Source: Hygrophila difformis (lineage: Eukaryota > Streptophyta > Magnoliopsida > Lamiales > Acanthaceae). Taken from it: a DNA stretch of 64,000 bases. The stretch is taken from the NCBI GenBank assembly GCA_030278955.1, contig JAOANR010000010.1, forward strand, positions 21,234,444-21,298,443, written 5' to 3'. Made by a program: the position numbers and the translations under genes. Below the pieces are notes generated by a model. That model was given only the letters and a program-made list of their open reading frames with translations. It did not search any database and was not told the origin of the DNA. Each line of letters begins with the position of its first letter. The stretch's first letter is position 1. Positions 47,575-59,528 of the stretch are shown piece after piece.

Positions 47575-48027
47575 CTAATGTCAACAAGGACGTTAGAGTT
47601 AGAGTATGTTTCGAATATAAGTCATGATATGCAGGAATTTAAATCTACATGGATATGCACATGCAATCCCCCCAAAAAAATTAATCTTACTGTAATTTTT
47701 TTTTAATTTAATCATGGATAAAAAAAAGTGGGGCCTATGTTGGGCCAAAATAATAATTTGGACTTTAAGAAGTAAAAACATGGGTATTGGGCCGAAATGG
47801 TTGGGCTTAAAATAAATAATTATAAATATTGGGTCAAAATAATTTAACCCCCTTTTTAGCTCAAAATATTATACTAATTGGGTAAGAAAATTTTTGGGCT
47901 CAAATTTTGGGCTTGAATAATAATACTAGTAGTCTTAAAAATGATAATAATAAATTTAAAAATAATACTTAGTTCAAAATATTTTAAAATAAAAATAAAA
48001 ATAATAGTAGCTTCCAAAATATTCCGG
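47575..48027 (-). other. 5' leader of element B
   Basis: This AT-rich leader has repeated 'ttgggc/gggctt' words, as in element A. No gene seen. Confidence 0.45.
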
Positions 48028-48039
48028 GCTCTGATACCA
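48028..48039 (-). other. Primer-binding site of element B
   Basis: On the minus strand it reads TGGTATCAGAGC, with three bases between it and the 5' LTR. Confidence 0.92.
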
Positions 48040-48042
48040 ACT

Positions 48043-50537
48043 TGTAACACCCCGGATTTGATAACCCAGGCCGGGATGCCACCGCCACATCTCCCTAACA
48101 AGACACGGGTTCTCCGAGCTTGCCAAAGAGATGCAAGGCTATAGGTATTGCAAAAAGGTTTAAAAACAAGTCCGGAATCTATGTAAAAATAATAATGAGT
48201 ATCGTCCACACACAAAGTAGCAATAATAATATGTCGCAGCGGAAATTGTAAAGCGGGCCGACATGGCCAAAACGCGGGATTTACATGCCCGTTATGCAAG
48301 TATCATGAAAAGCGGTAAAACAATGTTTAATAAATCCATCCCCCAATGCACATGCTATGCATTATCTCCGTACTCTGAAAGAAAAGAGAAAGCAACAATT
48401 TTATCAGTATATAAAATACTGAGTAAGTCGATCCTAACATAGCAATAAAGGGATTTAATTAGATAACTTAAAATTTCACTCCTAACATGCATTCACAAAA
48501 TTTAAAGGAAATAATAATTTTAATTGTGTATTTAAACATGCATCTAATCCACAATAATAATTTAGTCATGCCATGAAATTTAAAGACATAATTTAAATGC
48601 ATAATTTAAAGACATGCAAAAATAAATAAATACTTAAAAATATTAAATCTTTTATTTCCCCGTTACGTAACCATTTCTCAGTGTTTTGTATAGCCGGTGA
48701 TCCGGCGGGCCGCAGCCGTGTCGTAAGTATCTTGTATAGCCGGTGATCCGGCGGCCGCAGCCGTATCTGCCATACCCAGTAACACTCCGGAGCCTCGAGA
48801 AATCCATACGGACAACCCGAGAGAGTAGGCCATGTATCTCCCGCCGATTGGCGTAATATCTCATCAAATTCTCTCGTCCATTATAGGCCCGAAGAGAAAG
48901 GCTAGAGGGGCACCCTGCAGAGCACTCACCCTCCACCAAGTATCTCATGTATCGTTTAGATTTAATGTATCGGGGTTTTTCAAAAGTGTAGATGTATCGT
49001 ATTTCAAATCTTTGATCGTTCGGTTCGACATTTCAAAATCATTCGATTCAAAAGTATCTTGGCGTCACAGTTTGCGCCTTTTCAATTTAAAAATTCGACT
49101 TAAGTCCGAAAAATCTGAAACCTTCACAGTTTATGCAAAACACCCTAACGAAAAACTTTCGTGTTTTAACTTTTTCGAAATAAGTTGAGGAAACATGTCA
49201 AAAATCGATTTTACTATGCAATCAGAAATCTGTCCGAACTCAGGTTTGACACAGTTCAAAATTTCGACTTTTTAACATATCAAATGGACTCCAAAAATTC
49301 TGAAATTTAATATGCACATACTAGACATGATTATCTACAACGTTCATTTATATTGTAAAGATCAAATCGGACTAGAAAATATAGAAATAAATTCACTAAG
49401 TTCGAACATGTTCATAGGCAGATTTCAACACGTTTTGTCAAAACAGTTTCTTTTCGATGCAATTTAAAATAGCAAACGTTAACGAAAATGTCTGAAATTT
49501 TTACACAACCTAGATTTATGTGTTAGGATTAAAAGTCTAGTTTTGAGTTTCTCGGATTGAATCCTCGAAATATGAGTTTTAGGCCGAAAACAGAAACTGC
49601 GCAAGTTGGGGTTTTTAATTTCGATTTTTACGTTTTGTTACATTACGCCTAAACCGGACGCCCCGAAATCACCCTTATTGATATGGAAGGCTCAACTTAC
49701 AGTGATAGAGAGTTTTGGGTCGTCCTAAGGTCGCTGGCTCGTCCAAAATCCTTCGAACGGATCTCCTCAACGTCAAGCTTCCGACTTTGGCCATGATTTC
49801 GAGTCGGACGAAGAAATCCAATGTTAGATCAAGTTTTCGGGTTCAAAAACTTAAATAGAAATCTGTGAACGACTTACCACAGATTAGAACACTAGGAATC
49901 TTGTATTCAACGCCTCCTCCGTCGGTTTTCGTCGCCGGGAAGCGGTCGGAAAGTCGTCGGGAAATCGCCGGAAAGTGTTTTGGCTTTGGAGAGAGTTGAG
50001 AGAGTTTGAGAGTGAAGGGTGACTGATGAAAATGGTGGAGAGGCTGCCCTAGGTCGCCTAAATGCTTCCCCCTTCGGCCAAAATCTGCTTTCCAAAGTCG
50101 GGAGGTCGAATTATGGTAAGAAATCGCCGAAAACGCGCAAGTTGCCAAAACCTGTAGGGCCACGCGGGGTTGGCGCGCCTTTTAGCCAAACCCCGCCCGG
50201 CCAGCGCGCGAGACTCGCCTGGACTGCGGTCCGGGCGGGTCCGTGCGATCCGATCCGTCGGATCTTTTTCTCCTCTCTTTCGGACTTCTATCCTTCCCCG
50301 TTTTCGCGCTCGATTTTTCCGGGTCATTTCCGGATTATGCTTCTCATCATAAATTTATTCCGTCTCAATTCGGTTTCATGCTTGAAATCCTAAGACCGTC
50401 GGTTTTGGTCCGTCGGGTTCTAATTCGTCATCCTTTGACTTCCGTGCATTTCCGCGTCTACGGGTTCTCGGAAACGAAACCTTCTCTCCTATTGGATTAA
50501 TTCCTATTTTTATATTCTAAAATTTACGGGTATTACA
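48043..50537 (-). repeat. 5' LTR of element B
   Basis: It matches the 3' LTR throughout. The double 'gccggtgatccggc' motif is kept at 48691 and 48738. Confidence 0.93.
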
Positions 50538-50601
50538 GGTGTTTTCGGACTTATGTTCCCCTTATGAATAAAGAGATTGTTTTGCCTCAAAAAAAAAAAA
50601 A
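50538..50601 (+). other. LINE 3' UTR end and poly(A) tail
   Basis: After the second TSD copy of element B the UTR resumes with an AATAAA signal and a run of 13 A (50589-50601). This gives the LINE its 3' end on the plus strand. Confidence 0.7.
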
Positions 50602-50782
50602 TGTTACCACACAACCTCTCTCCCTGATTTGAAGAGATTACTTTCTATATATAGAGAGGGTGGGCATAGGGGAGTCCACCACTTAATTTTAATGTAGCTT
50701 TGACTTCGTTCTACTTAATATAATGGTATAATATTAAATTGGGCCAGGATTGGGGAGTTATTTTTCAAACTCCGATTTGGAC

Positions 50783-53557
50783 TGTAACACCCCGGATTTG
50801 ATAACCCAGGCCGGGATGTCACCGCCACATCTCCCTAGCGAGACACGGCTTCCCGAGCTCACTAAGGAAATGCAAGGCTTATGGGTACGTAAAAGATTTA
50901 AAAGCATTTTAATATTGAGTCCGGAAATTTATAACACTTAATTCAAAATACGAAAGTAATAATCATCATGCACGAGGTAGAGTAATGCAGCGGAAAAGTA
51001 ATCACGGCCAACACGGCCAAACTTCGGGTTCAACAGGCCCGGTAAAACAGTAGAACGATGCAGTAATTAAAAATGTTCATAAATGTTCCCCCCCCCCCCC
51101 CCCCGAGTGCATGTGCATGCGTCACTCGACATACTCTGTAAAAGAAAAATGACAACGGTTTATCAGTATAAAAATATACCGAGTAAGTTAATCCCTAACT
51201 AAACAATTTAAGGGGTTACATGCATTTTGATTAAAATTACACTTTTCATGCATTAATTTAAACTTCATAATTTACTCGCAGCAGAAGAACATGATTAATT
51301 TATTCAAGACGAGAATGCATAACTAAAGGACTAAATTTTAAAGCGCAATTTAAAAGCATAATTTAAGAACGTAATTTAGAAGCATAATAAAAAAAACATG
51401 GTAAATAAGATTTAAGCATAATTAAACACTCACACAAGTCTTTTATTTTTTTATCCCGCAAACTAAGAAGAGGACACCATACCGGGGAGATCACTAACGA
51501 GGCAATCTCAATCGTAGGACCACTAACGAGGCAGTCCAAATAAATTCGAGACTACTAACGAGGCAGTCTCAAAGATAGTAGGACCACTAACGAGGCGATC
51601 CAAATAACACAGCGCGCTAGATCACTAACGAGGCAATCTCAGATAGTAAGGAGACCACTAACGAGGCAGTCTCAAAGATAATGCTAGCATGAAGATCGGC
51701 TCAGTCTAGTGAACGGAATTTTTCGAAAGTTCGTATTTCAATGTTACCAAAATATTCGATATCGCGTTTCGTAGTTCGAGTTTTCTCAAGTTCGAAAAAT
51801 CCGATTCGACGCAGTTTACGCCTTTCTTAATTAAAAATTCATCTTTAAACCGAAAATTCTGAAATTTACACAGTAACTCAAAAACACACATACGAAAAAC
51901 TTTTATGTTTTAAGTTTTCGGAAATAAGGTTTCAAAGTGAGTCAAATTTCGAGTTCTTTACAGAAGATGATTTCTGTCCAAAAGACTGATTCCGACACAG
52001 TTACGTGCGACGCCGATTAAAAATTCATTTCAAAGCCAATTGGTCCGAATTTTTTATAGGATGTGCAAAACATCTTAATGAACAACTTTCATGTTTTAAG
52101 ATTTTGGAAATAATGAATTTTAGATGTTCAAAAGTCGACAACAAGACGCTGCATACGCGCGGATTCAAAAGTGTGTTTGGAACAGGTTCTGAAATCGTCC
52201 GCTTTGACATATCAAATGAACTCCAAAATTCATGAACTTTTATATGCATAATCTAGACACAATAATCTACAACTTTTGTTTAGAAATGCAAAGTTTAATC
52301 GATCTAAAAATGGGTGAAAAATATGCATCAAGTCGAGTCAATAAATCTGTCCAGGATTCAAACGTTCGGTTTTATCACAGAAAATTTACGGTGTGATTTG
52401 GGATATCAAATCTTTATGTCAATGGCTGAAATTTGGACACAAGGTAGATTAGAGTCTTAGGAACAAAATCTATGTTGAAACATTTTTAGTTTGAATTCCT
52501 GAAGGTCGGGTTTTAGGTGAGTTTCTAAAATTGGATGAAAATAGGGTTTTTGAAAACCGATTTTTGTTACGTGTCTAGATCCTAAGTTTTAAACGACAAT
52601 AAACCACAAAAATTGAAGAGTAAGGTCTTAAATTACTTAGTTAGAGAATAGGGTCAAAGTGAGGGCTTTCCGGTCGTCCTAAGGTCGCGACGAGCGGCAA
52701 TTTCTCCGATCGCTTTTTGTTCGTCCCCCGACGTGAAATCGTAGCAAAGGAAAGGATGTTAGATTTCGAGTTTTTAAGATTTATGGACGAACTAAACACT
52801 ATACCATGACTTACCAAAGGTCTAGGACGCAGAGGCTCCGTCCCGTTTGCCTCGTCGTCGCCGGAATACTCGCCGAAAAGTGAGGTCGAAGAAGTTTTGA
52901 CTTGGAGAGGAAGTTTGAGAGAGCCTAGGGTTTGTTTTCTGAGAAGAATGGGGAATGGGCACCCCAAATCCGTCCTTAAGCCTTTCCTTAAGGCTATGAT
53001 CGGCTTGCCACCGATAGAGGTCGGATTTTTGGCAAGAAAATCGCCATGGAAGGAAAGTTTACACCTCCTGCACCTCTGGCGCGGTGGTGGCGCGCACATA
53101 GAGCTTTGTCCGTGCGGAGCACGCGCGACCAGTCCTGGGACGCGTCTCCCTCTTCCGCGCAGTGGCCGCGCGGTGGCGCGCCGCGAGCGCGTGGCGGCCG
53201 GACCGACCGGTCCGGCAGTCCGCGTGGTCCGTCGGGTCTTTTCTTCTTTTCTCTATCGGTTTTCTATCCTCTACGTGTTAGCTCGACTCCTCGGGTCGTT
53301 TCCGGTTCAAAATCTTTACCTTAAATTTGTTACGAGTTCGGGCTTAATGCTCGTAACATTTCCGTGCCCTAATTAGTCTAGTTAAATTAGTTCCAATTCC
53401 TCCTAACGTTTTTGTGATTGATCTTGTGATTTATTTTGTGATTTAATTGGTGACTGAACTTAGAATTTAGATTTCCAAGCTGCCTACGTACCCTGTGAAG
53501 GGATCAAGTCATGACGTAGTTCAAAATAATTTGAATTTGTTTTTCTCGGGTGTTACA
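50783..53557 (-). repeat. 3' LTR of element C (complete)
   Basis: This 2775-bp LTR is A-type, with TG/CA ends and a purine tract (minus strand AAGGGAGGAGGA) at 53558-53569. It has a C-run at about 51091-51112. Confidence 0.9.
51487..51673 (-). repeat. Hairpin array with compensatory stems, element C
   Basis: Six units of the array described in element A occur here: arms GAGAT/ATCTC, GGAC/GTCC, GAGAC/GTCTC and partial forms, with loop 'cactaacgaggca' (one copy 'tactaacgaggca'). Unit number and spacers differ from element A while the unit design is kept. Confidence 0.8.
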
Positions 53558-54067
53558 TCCTCCTCCCTTAAGATTACTGTTATGTCCATATAACTGTGGC
53601 CGGTTCATCTTGGAAGAGGGTAGGGTAACGTCGTTTCATCTCGGCTTCCAATTCCCACGTCGCCGTCTCCGTCTCGTGGTTAGACCAAAGGACCTTGACC
53701 ATTCTCACGGACTTATTCCTCGTTACTCTCTCCTTCGTGTCAAGTATTCGCACCGGAACTCCCTCGTAACTCAAGTCATCCTCAAATTCAATTTCTTCCG
53801 TTTGGAGCACATGGGTCGGATCGTGCACATACTTCTTCAATTGGGAGACGTGGAATACATCGTGAACACGAGCAAATTGTGGTGGCAACGCTAGTCAATA
53901 AGCGATTTCCCACTCTTTCCAGGATTTCATAAGGTCCCTATGTATTTTCGTCCCGAGGGTTTTCTGTAGCCTTGCAAAAAGAAAATGCGAGGCAACTCTA
54001 CTGTCTTTGTCAGGAATGATGTCGGGTGGTACCCCATGTCGTCGTACCTCATTATCAATGTATGCTC
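53558..54067 (-). pseudogene. Element C pol 3' remnant (integrase end, chromodomain-like)
   Basis: The frame 53580-53888 matches the end of the A and B polyproteins ('[10 protein letters not shown]', '[20 protein letters not shown]'). Near 53890-53950 the sequence jumps to the integrase core region (compare 19730-19865 in element A), so about 450 bp between them are missing. It is broken and non-functional. Confidence 0.8.
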
Positions 54068-56585
54068 GGGTTAAGGAGTGGTGTAAAGTAACAGAGATTA
54101 AGCAAAATCGAAAAAATTAAAACTTCCTCCGTGACCCACGCGGTATGAAGCCTCAGCGCGCGGCGACCGCGCGGGTGCATCAGTTCGAAAAAAATAGGGT
54201 CCGAGACCACTTCACATTTTCTCTCAAATTCGCCCTCTTGTTCCCAACTTTTCCCGGTGCCGGCTTCGATTTTGATTTGTAAGGTATGCACCTACTACTT
54301 TTAGTTGTCAATTTCAATTTTTATGCTTTGAACGACTTGATTTGTGAAGGGATTTAGGAACTAGGGTTTATGTACAAAAATTGGGGGTTTGTTATTTTTA
54401 GGCTTGATTTGTGCAAATTAGCAAGTATATGTGATAATTGATGTTACTCTTGTTGCCTTGCTTGTATTTATGCCACAATGTGTTTATGTTTTTGGCAAAT
54501 TCTTGTTGGATTTAAATCTTTATGAAGATTATGAAGTTCTTGATTTTTGGTTGTTATTGGGGTGTGATTATTAGCTCATTTCTTTGTTGTTTCGTGCCGT
54601 AAGGAAATGATGTGTTGTTATTTGAGCGATCGTTTCGTTTTGTCGGCAACTTCCATTGTTTGTTAGTAACTTAGATTTTGGTTTATTGTGCACATAACGT
54701 GTTCGACGAAATGCCACAAAGGTTTTGGAATTAGTTTGAGCATATCCTTTGTCTAGATTACCTTCCGGTTTGTCTTAGCGAACGATAGGATTCGATGTTC
54801 TTATGGAATACTCACGTTGGAAGTTTATATTGATGTCCCTTATGTATTTCTGCTTGAGTTTTGGTGTGGAATTCAGTCTTATAATTGGTATTGGATGATT
54901 TGCAGGATGTTGCTCTTTTTGTGTGTTGTTTTGGCGTCTCTCATGTGTCCTCCGAGGACCAGGAGACGGGTTACTCAGCGCGATGAGGTTGGCCCTAGCA
55001 CTGCCGCTCCGGTGATGCCTGATTTTGATGAGAGCGAGTCCGACGAGGACGAGGAGCAGCGGGGCCCGAGACTCAGGGGTCTCTCTGACGAGGTGCGTCC
55101 TCACCGGCATGACAGGTTTCGTTTTAGGACGAGGGCCGCCCAGGACTTTTATTTCGACGAGCTTCGTCAAAACAGGGCTTATGTCCCCGAGAGATGCATA
55201 TATCCTGATCATTTGGGCGATGATAGGGTCAGTGCGGTCTTGGAGTACTTGCAGTGGACTGGACTTGCACGTCATCCCGAGGGCGTTGCCTCCGGTTATC
55301 TGGCTATGGAGGTTATTGCCAACATTGTCGGTCTTGGGGAGGGTGACGACTTATCTCGAGTATGGGTTCGTGGTTGCTATCTTGACTTCAGTGCTCGGGC
55401 GATCAATGTCTATTTCGGTTTGCCTGATGATGGCGCATTCCGCCCACAGCCTGAGGGCCGTGTTCTTGCTCCTGCGTGGGATGTCTTATGCACCGTGGTG
55501 GCTCCTCAGCTCGAGCACGATCATGAGCTGCGTTTGACGACGATGGACTCCCTTTGGCGAGAGCTCACCTAGATATGGTTAGGGCGCGTCCGGCCGATTA
55601 CCCGGAGCCATATCGTCCTGGATCACGTCTATGAGACCATTTGCTTTATCGCGCGAGGCGGTAGGGTGAATGTGGGAGCTTGTATTGAGGACAATTTGAG
55701 AGGTATGCGGAGAGGACGAGGGAGTAGGGTGATTACCCATATTCACCTCATTTGTGGCTTGTGCGCGGCGCAGGGGATTCGCACGACACCGGAGATAGAT
55801 CCGTACGATTTAGTAGCGGGTAGTTGCTACCGTATCCCGACTTATGCTGCCCGGCGTAGCGCCTTACGTCGTGGAGTTCCCCGGGCTGTACTTTGCCCGC
55901 AGCCTGATGATGGCGGCTTGATTCTAGTCGTACCTCCGGAGCAGCCACCCCCTCATCCAGTAGTTCCACCTCCTGCAGTGGCGCCTCAGGGCCAGGAGAT
56001 GACTCAGATACTGCAGATGATGTAGGAGATGCGGGTTGGTATGGATGCCGGGTTTGCAGCTGGGCAGGCTCGTTATGATGCCTTAGACGCTAGATTGGAC
56101 TTCTACCAGGCCCGTATGGACTCATTTACTACGAGGCAGGCTCAGCAGCAGGCCACTATGTCCGACATGTATGCCTATGTGCGGCAGATGGACGAATACA
56201 TGCGTCGGCAGTTCCCGCCTTCCGATCAGTGATGTTTTCTTTCGTATTCGCATTTTCATTTAGGTTTCGCATAAGACGTATTTTGTTTAGTTTCCTCCTT
56301 ATGAGGATGTTTCTGCTGACTGGGATTCATAGTTTACATTTCTGTTGTGTTATTGCCTAGTTACGTGTTTGACCTGCGTTAGTCGTTTGTTGCTGTTTTT
56401 TTAGAAAGATGGTTTAATTGTTCTGCCTTAGTTTATGGTTCGAGATGTTCGGGATTTACTGTTACCTCCTTATCGCATCTATATGTGTGTGGGTTGCCCA
56501 ACAATACTTGCATCGTTGTGGGACTGAGCCGCTTCAAGGAAATTAGGTGAAATAATGTGATAAGGTATAGATAGATATTAAAAAC
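54068..56585 (+). other. Foreign plus-strand segment inside element C
   Basis: This segment has no counterpart in A or B and replaces most of the element. It holds a GC-rich start near 54120-54180, an AT-rich stretch that reads like an intron (donor near 54283 'gtatgcacc', acceptor 'ttgcag' ending 54905), a coding region and about 350 bp of 3' sequence. No terminal repeats or TSD of its own were found. Confidence 0.55.
54907..56232 (+). pseudogene. Plant transposon protein-like frame with two in-frame TAG stops
   Basis: One frame stays open from the ATG at 54907 (probable functional start 'MCPPRTRRR' at 54943) to 56232, apart from TAG at 55570-55572 and TAG at 56023-56025. The product has a basic N-terminus and an acidic Ser/Asp/Glu stretch ('DESESDEDEE'). 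Its globular middle ('DFYFDELRQNRAYVPER', 'VWVRGCYLDFSARAINVYFG') resembles the 'putative plant transposon protein' domain common in plant retroelements. It then has a Pro-rich segment and a coiled-coil tail ('LDARLDFYQARMDSF'). The family name is from memory of its pattern and is moderate at best. Both stops could come from CAG by C-to-T change, as expected from decay at methylated CHG sites. Confidence 0.6.
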
Positions 56586-57831
56586 GGGTGAAAAATATGC
56601 ATCAAGTCGAGTCAATAAATCTGTCCAGGATTCAAACGTTCGGTTTTATCACATAAACTTTACGGTGCGATTTGGGATATCAAATCTTTATGTCAATGGC
56701 TGAAATTTGGACACAAGGTAGATTAGAGTCTTAGAAACAAAATCTATGTTGAAAAGTTTTTGGTTTGAATTCCCGAAGGTCGGGTTTTAGGCGAGTTTCT
56801 AAAATTGGACGAAAATAGGGTTTTTGAAAACCGATTTTTGTTACGTGTCTAGATCTTAAGTTTTAAACGACAATAAACCACAAAAATTGAAGAGTAAGGT
56901 CTTAACTTACTTAGTTAGAGAATAAGGTCGAAGTGAGGGCTTTCCGGTCGTCCTAAGGTCGCGACGAACGGCCAACTTCTCCGATCGCTTTTTGTTCGTC
57001 CTCCGACGTGAAATCGTAGCAAAGGAAAGGATGTTAGATTTCGAGTTTTTAAGGTTTATGGACAAACTAAACACTATACCATGACTTACCAAAGGTCTAG
57101 GACGCAGAGGCTCCGTCCCGTTTGCCTCGTCGTCGCCGGAATACTCGTCGGAAAATGAGGTCGAAGGAGTTTTGACTTGGAGAGGAAGATTGAGAGAGCC
57201 TAGGGTTTGTTTCTGAGAAGAATGGGGAATGGGCGCCCCAAATCCGTCCTTGAGCCTTTCCCTAAGGCTGTGATCGGCTTGCCACCGATAGAGGTCGGAT
57301 TTTTGGCAAGAAAATCGCCATGGAAGGAAAGTTTACACCTCCTGCACCTCTGGCGCGGTGGTGGCGCGCACATAGAGCTTTGTCCGCGCGGAGCACGCGC
57401 GACCAGTTCTGGGACGCGTCTCCCTCTTCCGCGCGGTGGCTGCGCGGCGGCGCGCCGCGAGCGCGTGGCGGCCGGACCGGCCGGTCCGGCGGTCCGCGTG
57501 GTCCGTCGGGTCTTTTCTTCTTTTCTCTATCGGTTTTCTATCCTCTACGTGTTAGCTCGACTCCTCGGGTCGTTTCCGGTTCGAAATCTTGACCTTAAAT
57601 TTGTTACGAGTTCGGGCTTAACGCTCGTAACATTTCCGTGCCCTAATTAGTCTAGTTAAATTAGTTCCAATTCCTCCTAACGTTTTTGTGATTGATCTTG
57701 TGATGTATTTTGTGATTTAATTGGTGACTGAACTTAGAATTTAGATTTCCAAGCTGCCTACGTACCCTGTGAAGGGATCAAGTCATTACGTAGTTCAAAA
57801 CAATTTGAATTTGTTTTTCTCGGGTGTTACA
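56586..57831 (-). repeat. 5' LTR of element C, truncated
   Basis: It matches 52312-53557 and lacks the other 1.5 kb of the LTR, including the end next to the primer site. The truncation point coincides with the end of the foreign segment. Confidence 0.85.
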
Positions 57832-57891
57832 TGGACTATTTTATTCCACACCCTATCATCAAAGGTTGGCTTTAATACCGAAATCAATTAA

Positions 57892-58850
57892 TTATTTAAA
57901 TGTGAGCCAATAATATTCCAATATCAGAATCCTAAAAAGGTCATATGACTTAAGAACCCGTAGGGTTACCCTACAACTCTGATCACATGGGACACAGTCC
58001 CTGACAGCGCACAACAAATCTTCTGTGTTTCCGAAAGGATTCTTTGGCCCCAACAATATGTAGTACTTTTCAAAATTGAATCTTTTCAAGACCCGTCTCA
58101 GGGCGTACTTCGACTTGGGAAATGTTGTCATGGGTGGCCGTCCATGGAACATCTTCAACATAGTTATCCCAAGTACCCAGATCTCCGCGGCACGACCGTA
58201 TTGCCGCAGTGGCGCCATTCCCTCAGGTGCTACCCAGTATGGTGAAAAATGATCTTATTCACCGGAGCGATCACCGGCTGTTTAGAACAGCTTGGCTCAT
58301 CTTGGTAATACCAAGATGAAATCCCGAAATCCGACAGTTTGACTATGCCGTCGTGAACGAAGATATTCCCAGGCTTCACGCCGTGATGGACACGGCCACT
58401 CTTATGAATGGCCTCAAGAGCGCGTACAACACCGATTCCAAACGCTGCGACCGACTGCTGGGAGAGGCCATGGGGGTATTTCCCTGAAATTATGGATTGG
58501 ATTGAGCCGTAGTTCATATAGGGCATAACAACCCAGAGTTCGCCATTGGTCGGGAACCAGCTGTGCGGTTTGAGGATATTTTCATGATTTAGAAGATTAA
58601 GAATGTGGTTTATTTCAGTGGGGAATGTATTAGGACCGCTTAAAGCAGCAATTTTCAAGCGTTTAATGGCCACGAGTTCTTGATTATTGGTGCAGCGGGC
58701 TTGAGAGACCTTGGCGGTGAGCCATTGGAGATATTCCCTAGCAGATAGTAGGAGTTCGGATCTTGAGGGTAGGCCATAACTCTCATAAAGATGATGGTTT
58801 ATTGATTTGAAACTGGCGCGATTTTGCTTTTTAATTGTTTTAGAGATCAA
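57892..58850 (-). pseudogene. STE20/GCK (BLUS1-like) protein kinase pseudogene
   Basis: Two adjacent minus frames (58850-58230 and 58218-57892) form one kinase-like sequence with a one-base shift near 58235-58245. Seen in the first frame: 'VAIKRL' with the ATP-binding Lys at residue 63, 'LWVVMPYM' hinge, 'HHGVKPGN' at 155-162 and DFG at 174-176. In the second: a WVAPEG-type motif at the junction, 'AEIWVLGIT' and 'HGRPPM', closely like plant STE20-type BLUS1 relatives. The catalytic Asp of HRD is Gly157 and no Gly-rich loop is visible, so it would be inactive even without the frameshift. The last ten or so codons are supplied by the copia-like LTR. No introns are seen, so it may be a retrocopy or an intronless family member. 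Confidence 0.75.
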
Positions 58851-58900
58851 TGCAAACTTAATAATGTTTTAAGTGTTATTAAGTGATAAAATATTCTAGA

Positions 58901-59478
58901 ATGTTAGAGAAATTGGTGTGTTTGTAGAATTATATAGATAATGCATTATAGTAATATTATAGAATAATTTAGAATTATGGAGAAATGGAGTTATGTACAA
59001 CTCCATAGAATAATTTAGATTTAGGATTAATTATAATTTTCTTAGATTATTCTAGAATTCTTGCCCACCCTATAAATAGGGGTGAGGCCCTTCATTTGTA
59101 AAGTGTGAAAAAGAGGTGTGAGTTGAGAGTGTAGTGGAGAAGAATTGAGTGGTGAAGAGTTGTGTGGAGAGTTGTGTGGAGAGTTGAGTGAAGGTGTGGG
59201 TGGAGGTGTGAGTTGTAAGTGGTGAGTTTTCTTGTAATTGTGTTTTATATTTATAAAAGTGTTCTCTTTGTTTAAGTCTCTCGGCTAAGCCTTGGTTTGT
59301 TAAGTTCTTGGTGCACTTGTTCTAGTTATACGGTCGGCCCTTCCGCCTAACTAATATATGGTCGGTTATACCGCCTAATGATATACGGTTGGCACTGCCA
59401 CCTAAGTATTCTTGTGCACTAAGGATTTTAGTTAAAGGCTAACCAACATAAAAGAGTTGGTGTTGTACAAACTAGACA
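58901..59478 (+). repeat. Probable solo LTR, copia-like
   Basis: This non-coding block starts TGTTAGAG and has a TATA box 'cctataaatagggg' at about 59070, a purine-rich leader with repeated 'gtgtggagagttg', three 'tacggtcgg/tatggtcgg..ccgcctaa' units at 59330-59405 and an end near 'ctagaca'. TAGAA occurs next to both ends but with one extra base on the right, so the borders are provisional. Confidence 0.4.
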
Positions 59479-59528
59479 ATAGAATGTTTTTTATTCAAGC
59501 AATAAGAAAAAGAGGAAAAACTATCCAT

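Larger units (their letters stand above)
38992..50537 (-). mobile_element. Tekay-like Ty3/gypsy retrotransposon B, complete but decayed
   Basis: It is bounded by TGTAACACC...ATTACA and a perfect TSD GGTGT (38987-38991, 50538-50542). Its LTRs are 38992-41488 (2497 bp) and 48043-50537 (2495 bp), with scattered substitutions and small indels (for example near 39656/48706). It is inserted in the LINE 3' UTR. Orientation is minus: primer site 48028-48039, extra ORF, gag, pol, polypurine tract at 41489. Pol is close to that of element A but the LTRs are of another subfamily. Frameshifts and more LTR divergence show it is older than A. Confidence 0.94.
50783..57831 (-). mobile_element. Tekay-like element C, rearranged remnant
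   Basis: It is bounded by TGTAACACC...GGTGTTACA and a perfect TSD TGGAC (50778-50782, 57832-57836). The left LTR (3' LTR on the minus strand) is 50783-53557. The other LTR survives only as 56586-57831, matching the left LTR from 52312 on; both segments are 1246 bp. The primer site, gag and most of pol are missing. Only the pol end and part of integrase remain (53558-54067), followed by an unrelated plus-strand gene-like segment. LTR sequence is A-type but clearly diverged from element A. Confidence 0.88.
50602..57923 (-). repeat. Copia-like 268-bp LTR, left copy, split by element C
   Basis: The two parts, 50602-50782 (181 bp) and 57837-57923 (87 bp), join at the TGGAC target of element C. 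Together they align over exactly 268 bp with the copy at 60080-60347. On the minus strand the LTR starts T(A/G)TTGGAATATT and ends GTGGTAACA. A TATA-like 'tctatatatagagagggtgg' lies in the first part. It abuts the LINE poly(A) at 50601. Confidence 0.8.

Noticed and set aside
54055..55275. Minus-strand frames opposite the element C foreign segment
   Set aside because: They are antisense to the better supported plus-strand frame and carry no element A or B homology beyond 54067.
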